A stretch of 38,066 bases of DNA from Desulfobacterales bacterium (GTDB taxonomy: Bacteria; Desulfobacterota; DSM-4660; Desulfatiglandales; Desulfatiglandaceae), in NCBI GenBank assembly GCA_027024445.1, contig JALVSJ010000274.1, forward strand, positions 1-38,066, written 5' to 3'. The notes under the pieces were generated by a model, which saw only the letters and a program-made list of their open reading frames with translations, was not told the DNA's origin and made no database searches. The position numbers and the translations under genes were made by a program. Numbering within the stretch: the stretch's first letter is position 1; each line of letters begins with the position of its first letter. Positions 16,732 through 24,220 of the stretch are shown in pieces.

Positions 16732-16780
16732 TGCCAACCCTCCTGTTAATTTTAAACACATGTTAAAATAATTGTTTAGC
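16710..16780. promoter_or_regulatory. Cluster of TGTTTAA/TTAAACA motifs near the R1 start, possible activator sites
   Basis: TGTTTAA or its complement (allowing one change) recurs several times here: GTGTTTAAAT at 16710, TGTTTAAGC at 16721, TTTTAAACA near 16750, TGTTAAAAT near 16761 and TTGTTTAGC near 16772. The stretch TGTTAATTTTAAACA (about 16744-16758) is a near-palindrome. It lies 165-215 bp upstream of promoter P2, a normal distance for an enhancer-binding protein. AT-rich chance repetition is possible. Confidence 0.35.
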
Positions 16781-16924
16781 AATGAAAAGGCAAGCAAAAA
16801 ATAAGCAATGCAATTGTGGGGATGTGTTCAGAGAGTGAAAAAATTCCCTAAATCACGAACCACAAAGGAAAAGAAGGTTCACAGGAAAAGAAAAGCTGTG
16901 TTCCAGAACTTCGCTGTCTTTTCA

Positions 16925-16940
16925 TGGCACAGGCCTTGCT
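16925..16940 (+). promoter_or_regulatory. Sigma-54 promoter P2, toward TusA/Hdr operon
   Basis: TGGCACAGGCCTTGCT has consensus -24 (TGGCAC) and -12 (TTGCT) elements at exact spacing. Start of transcription is expected near 16952, only about 26 nt before the TTG of the first gene. Divergent from activator R1. Confidence 0.87.
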
Positions 16941-16977
16941 GTAACGGGTGGGTGAAAGTTTTTGAAGAGGGGCTCCG

Positions 16978-17211
16978 TTGAACGCAGTTGCTGATGAGAT
17001 TTTGGATTTAAGGGATTCCATAGGGCCTGTTGCCCTGTTGGAATTTAGCAAAGTGTTCAGAGAGCTTCTTCCGAACCAAGTCCTTGAAATTGTAGTGGGT
17101 GATATTGATGTGAAAAACGACCTCTTCAAGGTTTTGAAAGCATTTTCTTGCGAGATAGTAGGCGTAGACGAACAGGAAACCTTTTGCAGAATCAAACTGC
17201 GGAAACACTAA
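16978..17211 (+). CDS. TusA-like protein lacking the catalytic cysteine
   Basis: This 77-aa small alpha/beta protein has a TusA-like layout: an N-terminal DLRDSIGPVALLEFSK where TusA has DxRGxxCPxPLL, then LEIVVGDIDVKNDLFKVLKAF in place of the GDxxxxxDI segment, and a terminal beta strand. The position of the sulfur-carrying CP is occupied by IG, so persulfide transfer is not possible at that site; the one remaining cysteine pair (SCEIVG, TFCRI) is elsewhere. The start is TTG 16978 with AAGAGGGG just upstream, right after promoter P2. It may be a structural or regulatory partner of the true TusA encoded at 17821. The family call is from fold-pattern only. Confidence 0.6.
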   Translation: MNAVADEILDLRDSIGPVALLEFSKVFRELLPNQVLEIVVGDIDVKNDLFKVLKAFSCEIVGVDEQETFCRIKLRKH

Positions 17212-17302
17212 GAGGACAAAACTGTATGATCAAAGAAAGAGTCCCTCTGAGGGCAACGGCAAGAAATTCCACTACATTCACGAGCAAGGAGGAGGTCTTG
17301 CC

Positions 17303-17734
17303 ATGATACCTTTGAAAGAGATGCAAAAGGTAGAGCTGTTCGTCCTTTTAAGCGAGAAGATGATAGAAGAGCTTGCAAGTATTGGTGAAGTGATAGAGGC
17401 TTCCAAAGGTGAGGTGCTCTTCGGGCAGGGAGACAAGGCGGATAGGTATTACATATTAAAAGAAGGAAAAGTGGAGCTTACCTTCAGGCATCCTGACGGA
17501 ACAATTGAGATAGAAACAGTTGAACCTGGTATGGGTGTAGGATGCTCTGCCCTTGCAGGCCTCAGCACCTATCAAGCAGAAGGGGTATGTGAGGAGCCCT
17601 CGAGGTTGCTGGCATGGTCTCAAAAGGATCTGAGGCATTTGTTCAACGAGGACAGCAGGCTTGGGTACCTACTGGTGAAGGCATCCGCTAGATTGCTTCA
17701 CAAGAGAAAATCAAGGACGGTCCATCAAGGATAG
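17303..17734 (+). CDS. Stand-alone cyclic-nucleotide-binding-domain protein
   Basis: This 143-aa protein consists of one Crp-type beta-roll domain (ASKGEVLFGQGDKADRYYILKEGKVELTF) with no DNA-binding domain and no catalytic domain. The phosphate-binding cassette is not canonical: VGCSALAG replaces the usual FGE-L with downstream RSA. It is preceded by GGAGGAGG. It lies inside the sulfur/Hdr operon between the two TusA-like genes, so it probably modulates or docks to one of the neighbouring proteins rather than acting as a transcription factor. True nucleotide binding is uncertain. Confidence 0.85.
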   Translation: MIPLKEMQKVELFVLLSEKMIEELASIGEVIEASKGEVLFGQGDKADRYYILKEGKVELTFRHPDGTIEIETVEPGMGVGCSALAGLSTYQAEGVCEEPSRLLAWSQKDLRHLFNEDSRLGYLLVKASARLLHKRKSRTVHQG

Positions 17735-17820
17735 GAGTATTTGAGTCCTATAACTCACGGAGAGTATCCGATAAGTTGAGATAATAAATCAAAAAGGGAA
17801 AAGAAAAGGAGGAAAATAAA

Positions 17821-18075
17821 ATGACAGAAGTAGATCTTAACAGCATTGAGGTGGCCAGCACTGTAGACGCGAGAGGGAGCGCATGCCCCGGTCCTCTTCT
17901 TGAGGCAAAGAAGGCTATAGGGAAGGTGAAAGTGGGTGAAGTGCTTGAGGTTCTTTCGGGTGACCCCGGCACAAGAAATGATATTCCTGCATGGGCAAAG
18001 AAAGTGGGCCACGAGTTCTTGGGCGTGTTAGAGGCAGATGGGTATGATAGGCTGTTTGTAAGACGAATGAAATAA
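17821..18075 (+). CDS. TusA-family sulfur carrier protein
   Basis: This 84-aa protein has the defining SACPGPLLEAKKAI motif, whose CPxP cysteine carries persulfide sulfur, followed by GEVLEVLSGDPGTRNDIPAW and a C-terminal beta strand. Known TusA proteins pass sulfane sulfur between sulfurtransferases, including DsrE-family partners and Dsr/Hdr-type oxidoreductases. It is followed at 11 nt by the MvhD-like gene and then two HdrA-like genes, so sulfur transfer to or from the Hdr complex is a reasonable inference. The SD AAAGGAGG lies about 8 nt before the ATG. Confidence 0.93.
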   Translation: MTEVDLNSIEVASTVDARGSACPGPLLEAKKAIGKVKVGEVLEVLSGDPGTRNDIPAWAKKVGHEFLGVLEADGYDRLFVRRMK

Positions 18076-18086
18076 ATGGAGACGTC

Positions 18087-18506
18087 ATGGCCAGCACTGA
18101 GAACGGACAACAAAAAATTCTTATCCTAGCCACTGAGCATTGTGCCTATCCAGGGGCAAATTCGGTGGGGCAGGCTCATATGAGCTATCCCGCCAATACC
18201 TATATTTTGAGGGTGCCCTCTCCGGTGCTTTTTCCTGAGAAGTTTTATCTAGACTGCTTCAAGAAAGGGATTGGGGGCATCATCATTATGTCCTGTGGAG
18301 CGGAGTGCCCGTACGAAGGGGCTTACGATGCCCTGGCCAAAAGGATAGACAGGGTGTACCAGATGATGAAAGAAAAAAATCTGGACACCCGCAGGCTACG
18401 CCTTACGGCTATCTGTACCGTGTGCAATAGAGCCTTCCTAAAAGAGGTCAACGACATGAACAACCTCTTAAAGGAACTCGGTCCCCCGCTGGTACAAGAA
18501 AACTAG
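18087..18506 (+). CDS. MvhD-like hydrogenase iron-sulfur subunit
   Basis: This 139-aa protein belongs to the MvhD/FlpD family, small [2Fe-2S] proteins that hand electrons to HdrA-type flavoproteins. Cysteines occur in TEHCAYPGANSVG, MSCGAECPYEGAYDA and ICTVCNRAF, as expected. In sulfate reducers this domain is usually fused to the C-terminus of QmoB; here it is a separate gene ahead of the HdrA genes. GGAG is 6 nt before the ATG. No membrane segment. Confidence 0.92.
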   Translation: MASTENGQQKILILATEHCAYPGANSVGQAHMSYPANTYILRVPSPVLFPEKFYLDCFKKGIGGIIIMSCGAECPYEGAYDALAKRIDRVYQMMKEKNLDTRRLRLTAICTVCNRAFLKEVNDMNNLLKELGPPLVQEN

Positions 18507-18655
18507 GTCCTTGGGCGCTTGATTTTGCTGGACGTGCTGTGCAGCTTGGAGGAGTAACAGAGGTGATTGAAGACCAGCGCACCACCCGGAGTGGAAGTTG
18601 AATTCAACAAAGCCAGAATCAGGGTGGTATGGTGGTGAAGTTGGAGGAACTTTTA

Positions 18656-19963
18656 ATGGATACTAATACCAAAGTGTTTGATGCGGTGGTGATAGGAGGT
18701 GGAATAGCAGGGCTTCAGGCTGCCCTTGATCTGGGTGACCAGGGTTTTAAGGTGGCCATTGTGGAAAAGGATGCTTCCATAGGGGGAAAGATGATTCGGC
18801 TTTCCAAAGTCTTCCCAACATTGGACTGTGCAAGCTGTATAACAACGCCAAAAATGGCCGGTGCAGCCCATCACCCCAATATCACACTGTTCACCTATTG
18901 TGAACTAAAGGCACTGAAAAGGGTAAACGGCGCTATTGAGGCATCTGTCCGCCAGAAGCCGCGCTACGTTGACGCTGATAAATGTATAGGATGCCGCCAG
19001 TGCGAGTATGGCTGTCCTGTGATGGTGCCTGATGAAGAGCAGGGTGGCTTTACAGCCCGCAAGGCCATTTACATCCCATTCTCTAACGCTATTCCTCAAA
19101 TAGCACTTATGGATGTGGAGAATTGTTCCCTATGTGGTAAGTGCGCCAAGGTTTGTCCCACCGGGGCAGTGGATTATTTCCAGAAACCCGTGGACTTTAC
19201 CATAAAAGCCAAGACAGCGGTGGTCACCACCGGCTTCAGCCTTACGCCCCTGGATCAGAAAAAGGAGTATGGGCAAGGGAAGGTTCAGAATGTCATTACC
19301 TCACTTCAGATGGAAAGACTCCTGGCACCTCATGGACCATATATGAGAGTTTTGAGGCCTTCTGATGGAAAGGAACCCGACTCCATTGCCTATGTACAAT
19401 GTGCGGGATCCAGGGACAAGAGTTTGGGCATCCCTTACTGCTCAAGGGTTTGCTGCATGTATGCCATAAAACAGGCCATGTTACTCTCAGGTGCCCTGCC
19501 TTTGGCTGATATAACCATTTATTATATGGACATCAGGGCCTTCGGGAAAGGCTACGAGCAGTTTTTCCAGAATGCCAAGGCCATGGGTATTGAGTTTGTC
19601 AAGGCAAAAGTGGCCAAAATAGAGCAAGGTGAGGGACAGAGCGTGGTTGTGAGATATGAGGCGCAAGAAGAGGACGGCGGCGTACGCACCCGTGAGCACG
19701 ATCTTGTGGTCCTATCCGTGGGGATGATACCCGAATGGAATCCCGCTGGTATCTGTGACCTCACAACTTCCTCAGATAACTTCATCAGAACAGTGAGCCC
19801 GAAGGTGGCCCCATGTTTGACGGAGATGGAGGGAGTTTTCGTAGCTGGCGTGGCAGCAGGGCCGAAAGATATCGTGGATACAATTGCCGAGGCGGGTGCT
19901 GCTGCCATGGAGGCGTCCAAGTATTTGTATTCACTTGGTGAGGCGTCCAAGGCTGCAGCGTGA
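18656..19963 (+). CDS. HdrA/QmoA-like FAD and iron-sulfur protein
   Basis: This 435-aa flavoprotein has the FAD-binding VIGGGIAGLQAAL at 12-24, the QmoA-like FPTLDCASCITTPKM at 53-67, and two [4Fe-4S] ferredoxin motifs: CIGCRQCEYGC (109-119) and CSLCGKCAKVC (156-166). A C-terminal FAD-domain segment (VFVAGVAAGPKDIVDTIAEAG) completes it. ATG 18656 has GGAGG 8 nt upstream and was preferred over the ATG at 18629. The length and the DCASC motif fit QmoA better than archaeal HdrA. It probably pairs with the 639-aa HdrA protein and the QmoC-like membrane subunit. Confidence 0.93.
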   Translation: MDTNTKVFDAVVIGGGIAGLQAALDLGDQGFKVAIVEKDASIGGKMIRLSKVFPTLDCASCITTPKMAGAAHHPNITLFTYCELKALKRVNGAIEASVRQKPRYVDADKCIGCRQCEYGCPVMVPDEEQGGFTARKAIYIPFSNAIPQIALMDVENCSLCGKCAKVCPTGAVDYFQKPVDFTIKAKTAVVTTGFSLTPLDQKKEYGQGKVQNVITSLQMERLLAPHGPYMRVLRPSDGKEPDSIAYVQCAGSRDKSLGIPYCSRVCCMYAIKQAMLLSGALPLADITIYYMDIRAFGKGYEQFFQNAKAMGIEFVKAKVAKIEQGEGQSVVVRYEAQEEDGGVRTREHDLVVLSVGMIPEWNPAGICDLTTSSDNFIRTVSPKVAPCLTEMEGVFVAGVAAGPKDIVDTIAEAGAAAMEASKYLYSLGEASKAAA

Positions 19964-19999
19964 GTGTTTGAGTGACACCCAGAGTGTGGAGATTAGACT

Positions 20000-21919
20000 A
20001 TGAATGACGAAGCCAAACTGGAACAGAAAGGAAACCACGAGCCCAAAGTGGGTGTGTATATCTGCCATTGCGGTGGCAATATCTCAGACCACGTTGATGT
20101 GGAAGAAGTTCGAAAGCGAGCCGAGCAACTCCCTGGCGTGGCTGTGGCCCGGAGGAATATGTTCATGTGTTCTGATCCAGGCCAGGAGCTGATAACCAAG
20201 GACATAGAGGAAGGTGTTGTAAACCGAGTAGTTGTGGCCTCTTGCGCTCCTAGCTTGCATGAGCTGACTTTTCGTAATGCAATACAAAGGGCAGGGGGCA
20301 ATCCATATTTGTATGACCATGCGAATATCCGGGAGCAGGTGAGCTGGGTCCACCACGGCGATCCGGCCACTGACAAGGCTTCTGCTTTGGTGGCCGCTGC
20401 AGTGGCAAAGGCAAAGAACCTGACAGAGCTGGAGCCTATTAGGGTTGAAGCCAGGAAACACGTGACAGTTATCGGCGGAGGTGTTGCAGGGCTCAGAGCA
20501 GCAAAGGACCTGTCCCTTCGTGGGTTCGATGTTACGTTGGTGGAAAAATCCCCCTTCCTGGGAGGCCAGACTGCTAACCTGGACCTCCTGGTGCCTACTG
20601 GTGAGAAGGCAGGAGACCTGGTTCAGGAGCTGGCCAAAGGGGTGATCGAGGACCCGAATATCACCATTTACACGTGTACGCGGATTACGGGTTATGAAGG
20701 GTACGTGGGCAACTTCAAGCTCACTGCGGAGCGCAAACCGCCTGAGGAGAAGGAGGACCTGGAAAAACTGGAATTGTTCGAGGCCTCTAACGCAGGCGAT
20801 GGTAAGTTTGTCCCCTTTGCTGGTGTGCGGCCTGCCCCGGTCCCAACGGGCCAGGAAACCCTCACATGGGATACGGGATCAATCGTATTTGCCACTGGGT
20901 TCAGGACATATACTCCCAGGACAGGAGAGTACGGCTATGGGGAGCATGCCGAGGTTATCACCTTGCCGGACCTTATCAGGTATATGGGAGAGCACCCCGA
21001 AAACGGCTCCGTATTCAACTATAACGGACGGAAGATCCGCAGGGTAGCCATGATTCATTGCGTTGGCAGCAGGCAGATACCGGGAATCCACGAGCCGGAT
21101 GAGCAGGGGAACCTGAATGAATATTGTTCCAGAGTGTGCTGCAGTGCCACATTACAGGCAGCAAGCCTGATTCGTGAGCGATATCCTGAGACCCATGTAC
21201 TGGAGTACTACAGAGACATAAGGACATACGGACGCGGGCAGGAAGAGTACTATGAACGTGCATCAAAGAACAATGTGACGTTTTTCCGTTTCGAACCAGA
21301 AGATCCTCCCAAGGTACAACGGGTTGACTATACGAATACTGACTTTCCTCTCACCGTATCTGTAAAGGACACCTTGACCTTTGGAGAAGAGTTGACGGCT
21401 GAGGTGGATCTGGTGGTGCTCGCGGTGGGCATTATGCCCAATGACCTTTCTGATCTCATAGATATGATGAAGCTTCCGGTGGGCGCAGATAAGTTCCTCC
21501 TGGAGGTCCATCCCAAGCTGAGACCAGTGGAACTTGCTAATACAGGCATATTGCTGGCAGGTACCTGCCAGGCACCAATGGATGTGGGAGAAGCATGTGC
21601 GGCTGCACAGGCCGCCTCTGCAAAGGCATCAAACCTGTTGGTAAAGGGTTATGTGGAGCTTGACCCGTTTGTTGCAGAAGTGGCCGTAGAAAAATGCAAC
21701 GGATGTGAGCTTTGCGTAAAGGAATGCCCGATTGAGGGTGCACTGGAGATGAGGGAAGTAGAGATTGATGGGAAGAAAGGAAAACGGGCCCAGGTGAATC
21801 CTGCGCTATGTACTGGCTGTGGGATCTGTGTTGGTGTGTGCCCGGAAAATGCGATTGATATCGCCGGCTGGACATTGAAACAGTACGAAGCGATGGTGGA
21901 TGCCATTGTTCAGGCATGA
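20000..21919 (+). CDS. HdrA/QmoB-like FAD and iron-sulfur protein
   Basis: This 639-aa HdrA-family subunit has the N-terminal HdrA domain with VGVYICHCGGNISDHVDVEE (C22, C24), the FAD motif VTVIGGGVAGLRAAKDL near 155-171, EYCSRVCC in the middle, and at the C-terminus two [4Fe-4S] motifs, CNGCELCVKECP and CTGCGICVGVCP. QmoB of sulfate reducers carries a fused C-terminal MvhD domain; this protein ends after the ferredoxin domain and the MvhD part is encoded upstream at 18087. Presumed role: electron transfer, possibly flavin-based bifurcation, between sulfur or ferredoxin chemistry and the quinone-linked subunit. Confidence 0.93.
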   Translation: MNDEAKLEQKGNHEPKVGVYICHCGGNISDHVDVEEVRKRAEQLPGVAVARRNMFMCSDPGQELITKDIEEGVVNRVVVASCAPSLHELTFRNAIQRAGGNPYLYDHANIREQVSWVHHGDPATDKASALVAAAVAKAKNLTELEPIRVEARKHVTVIGGGVAGLRAAKDLSLRGFDVTLVEKSPFLGGQTANLDLLVPTGEKAGDLVQELAKGVIEDPNITIYTCTRITGYEGYVGNFKLTAERKPPEEKEDLEKLELFEASNAGDGKFVPFAGVRPAPVPTGQETLTWDTGSIVFATGFRTYTPRTGEYGYGEHAEVITLPDLIRYMGEHPENGSVFNYNGRKIRRVAMIHCVGSRQIPGIHEPDEQGNLNEYCSRVCCSATLQAASLIRERYPETHVLEYYRDIRTYGRGQEEYYERASKNNVTFFRFEPEDPPKVQRVDYTNTDFPLTVSVKDTLTFGEELTAEVDLVVLAVGIMPNDLSDLIDMMKLPVGADKFLLEVHPKLRPVELANTGILLAGTCQAPMDVGEACAAAQAASAKASNLLVKGYVELDPFVAEVAVEKCNGCELCVKECPIEGALEMREVEIDGKKGKRAQVNPALCTGCGICVGVCPENAIDIAGWTLKQYEAMVDAIVQA

Positions 21920-21956
21920 AAACACTAGCCGGGTAATCACTAGGAGAGGTTGAAAC

Positions 21957-22244
21957 ATGGCAGAAGAAAAAAAGGACAACAAAGAGGCCATGAAGAGGCT
22001 GCGCGAACAACGCAAGGCATATATAGAGGCAGCCAGACAAAAGATCAAGGAACAAAACCAGATGGTCAAAAAGATTAAGGAAGTCCTTGCCTCTGGCGGA
22101 AAGACGGTACCTGAACTGTCAGAGGCCTTGCAAACCCCTACAAGTGAGGCCATGTGGTACGTGACTGCCTTGAGGAAATACGGGATATTGAAAGAAGGCG
22201 ATAAGGACGGTGATTATTACAAGTATGAATTGGCCGAGGCTTAA
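21957..22244 (+). CDS. Small winged-helix-like protein in Hdr operon
   Basis: This 95-aa protein has a highly charged helical N-terminus (about 1-40, Lys/Glu/Arg rich) followed by a winged-helix-like segment (IKEVLASGGKTVPELSEALQTPTSEAMWYVTALRKYGILKEG). The HTH core TVPELSEALQTPTSEAMWYVTALR resembles ArsR/MarR-type modules. No ligand cysteines. Placed between the HdrA and QmoC-like genes and in the same direction, it is probably either a dedicated regulator or an accessory subunit. SD AGGAGAGG precedes the ATG. Confidence 0.75.
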   Translation: MAEEKKDNKEAMKRLREQRKAYIEAARQKIKEQNQMVKKIKEVLASGGKTVPELSEALQTPTSEAMWYVTALRKYGILKEGDKDGDYYKYELAEA

Positions 22245-22301
22245 CAGCCTGCAATAATCGATACAAGCCAAATTAAATTATTAAGGACTCGGAGAAGAGA
22301 A

Positions 22302-23462
22302 ATGAGTGCTCAAGTAAATCCAGAACTGATTGAGACCCTAGAAGAATATGGCGTTACAGATGCCAGCACATGTTTCAACTGTGGAAATTGTACTGCTGTG
22401 TGCAATCTGTCTACAGAATCAGTTCCTTTTCCAAGAAAGGTTATCCGGTACCTCCAGATTGGAGCTAAAGATAAAATACTGCAAAGTCCTGAACCGTGGC
22501 TTTGCTATTATTGCGGTGATTGCAGTGAGACCTGTCCGAGGGAGGCGAATCCCGGCGAAGTTATGATGGGTCTACGGAGGTATCTCACCTCGCTTTACGA
22601 TTGGACTGGGCTATCCAGGCTTTTTTACACTTCCAAGGCTTTTGAGATCATTGCCATTCTGGTTGTGGCCGGGCTCATAGGACTGGCATTCTACCTCTTC
22701 CATGGACCAATGGTGACTGACCGGGTGGCCTTGAATGTCTTTGCACCAAACCACGTAATCGAAATCCTGGACTTGATAATGGCAGCTGTTCTTTCCTTCT
22801 TTCTCCTTACTAATGCCTATCGCATGTTCAGCGCAATAATGGCCCAGCCGCTGCCAGGCGAAGATGAGGCTTCGGTCAAAAGGCGTAAACGAAGTCCTCT
22901 CAAGGGCGTACCTGTGAGATATTATATCCAAGAAGGCAAGGAATTCGTTATTCAATTCATCACACAGAAAAAGTTTGCCTCTTGTGAGAAGCGGGAAAAG
23001 AGGATACAATGGATTAGTCATTTACTGGTGATGACCGGTTATTCCACTGTATTTCTCCTGGTTGTAGTTGGTATCCGGTGGTTCCAGCGCGACGAGATCT
23101 ATCCCCTATGGCACCCGATACGGCTGCTTGGCTATTATGCCACTTTCGGTGTTCTGTATGGCGTCAGTTATGCCATGATTGGGCGGCTAAAAAAGAGCAG
23201 CACCGTATATGAGCACTCTCATTCGACTGATTGGATCTTCTTGATTCTCCTCTGGCTGACCACATTTACTGGAATTTTGATCCATTTTACGCGGCTTCTC
23301 GAACTCCCGCTAGCAACCTATTACATATATGCTATACACCTCATGATAGCTGTGCCCATGCTAGTTCTGGAAGTTCCGTTTGCTAAATGGGCTCACCAGT
23401 TGTATCGGCCTCTGGTCCTCTATCTAATGAAAGTGAGAGAGCGGGCAGCGCAGGAGTCCTAA
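22302..23462 (+). CDS. QmoC/HdrC-like iron-sulfur and cytochrome b membrane subunit
   Basis: This 386-aa protein fuses an HdrC-type ferredoxin domain, with motifs CFNCGNCTAVC (C24, 27, 30, 34) and CYYCGDCSETC (C68, 71, 74, 78), to an integral membrane part with about six helices (starting near AFEIIAILVVAGLIGLAFYL, 110 onward). Histidines in or near the helices (SHLLVMTG, HPIRLLGYYA, HFTRLLE, IHLMIAVPM) are candidates for heme b ligation, as in HdrE/QmoC. This anchors the Hdr-like complex to the membrane and the quinone pool. Last gene of the operon starting at 16978. Confidence 0.92.
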   Translation: MSAQVNPELIETLEEYGVTDASTCFNCGNCTAVCNLSTESVPFPRKVIRYLQIGAKDKILQSPEPWLCYYCGDCSETCPREANPGEVMMGLRRYLTSLYDWTGLSRLFYTSKAFEIIAILVVAGLIGLAFYLFHGPMVTDRVALNVFAPNHVIEILDLIMAAVLSFFLLTNAYRMFSAIMAQPLPGEDEASVKRRKRSPLKGVPVRYYIQEGKEFVIQFITQKKFASCEKREKRIQWISHLLVMTGYSTVFLLVVVGIRWFQRDEIYPLWHPIRLLGYYATFGVLYGVSYAMIGRLKKSSTVYEHSHSTDWIFLILLWLTTFTGILIHFTRLLELPLATYYIYAIHLMIAVPMLVLEVPFAKWAHQLYRPLVLYLMKVRERAAQES

Positions 23463-23569
23463 GCAAACTAGAAATCTCCTCCACTCGGCTGACGTTCTCT
23501 TTGTATTGAACCGATGACCGCAGTGGCGAAGTGATGGAGGACTCAGTTCAGACCTCAGATCGGGTTGCC

Positions 23570-23591
23570 CCACAGATGGGTGTGGTTCTTT
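23570..23591 (+). terminator. Weak terminator-like hairpin after the Hdr operon
   Basis: CCACA (23570-23574) and TGTGG (23581-23585) form a 5-bp stem with a 6-nt loop, followed by TTCTTT. It sits in the 256-bp gap between the QmoC-like and DsrE genes. The stem is short and the T-tract imperfect, so the Hdr operon may read through. Nothing else definite was seen in the gap, including no sigma-54 promoter. Confidence 0.25.
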
Positions 23592-23718
23592 AAAGACAGG
23601 CCTGCTCTCGGTATGAAATCCCCTCTGTGCAGCGCGCGAGTTTCATAGGTTAGGATAAGGTAGTAAACCGTGAGAAGATGAAATCAAAACGGTAAATCTA
23701 TTTGCAAAGGAGGTAGGT

Positions 23719-24090
23719 ATGGTAGAAAAGGAAGAAAAAATCATGTTGTTTGCAACCCATGCGGGGGAGGACCCGGAGAGGGCATCACTGCCCTTTGTGG
23801 TGGGAAATGCAGCCCTGGCTATGGACGTTAAGGCTATTGTGGTGTTGCAGGGAACAGGGGTGTATCTGGCCAAGAAAGGTTACATTGAGAATGTTTTTGC
23901 TGGCGGGTTGCCACCTCTGAAGGAACTGGTAGACAATTTTACTGAGTTGGGAGGCAAGATATATGTCTGCTCACCGTGTATCAAAGAGCGGCAGATCGAT
24001 CCCTCTGAGCTTATTGATGGCTCGCAGGTGATTGCCGCAGGAGTTCTTGTTGAGGAGTTGCTGTCTGCAAGTGCCTCCCTGGTTTATTAG
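23719..24090 (+). CDS. DsrE-family protein 1
   Basis: This 123-aa protein is of the DsrE/DsrF-like family, small cytosolic proteins that bind persulfide sulfur at a conserved cysteine and exchange it with TusA. Features are the N-terminal beta strand (IMLFATHAGEDPERASLPF), the segment AIVVLQGTGVYLAKKGY and the cysteine motif KIYVCSPCIKERQI. The CxxC pattern is shared with the paralogue at 25284. AAAGGAGG lies 6-7 nt before the ATG. Its position right after TusA/Hdr genes supports a sulfur-delivery role for that complex. Confidence 0.9.
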   Translation: MVEKEEKIMLFATHAGEDPERASLPFVVGNAALAMDVKAIVVLQGTGVYLAKKGYIENVFAGGLPPLKELVDNFTELGGKIYVCSPCIKERQIDPSELIDGSQVIAAGVLVEELLSASASLVY

Positions 24091-24108
24091 TGGTTTATAC
24101 TGTGTGAC

Positions 24109-24188
24109 GAAAGGGATTCAGAGACTACTTATGGTTCAGAGGGTGATCATGCGAAGCCTCATAGGTGATTTGCCTTTGAATCCCTTTC
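24109..24188. repeat. 12-bp perfect inverted repeat enclosing an inner stem, upstream of 24221 gene
   Basis: GAAAGGGATTCA (24109-24120) is perfectly complementary to TGAATCCCTTTC (24177-24188). Between them a second stem can form (ACTTATG with CATAGGT, one G-T pair). No T-tract follows, so it is not a standard terminator for the DsrE gene. It lies 32 nt before the next start codon and could be a structured 5' leader, a processing site or an operator. Confidence 0.55.
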
Positions 24189-24220
24189 AAACCAACAACA
24201 AAATCACATGAGGTGTCAAA

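Noticed and set aside
23463-23718. A sigma-54 promoter before DsrE 1
   Set aside because: No TGGC-N-GC arrangement at correct spacing was found; the DsrE genes may be read from P2 or from a weak sigma-70 promoter.
24078-24100. Direct repeat TGGTTTAT at the end of DsrE 1
   Set aside because: Only two short copies, one overlapping the stop codon; likely chance.
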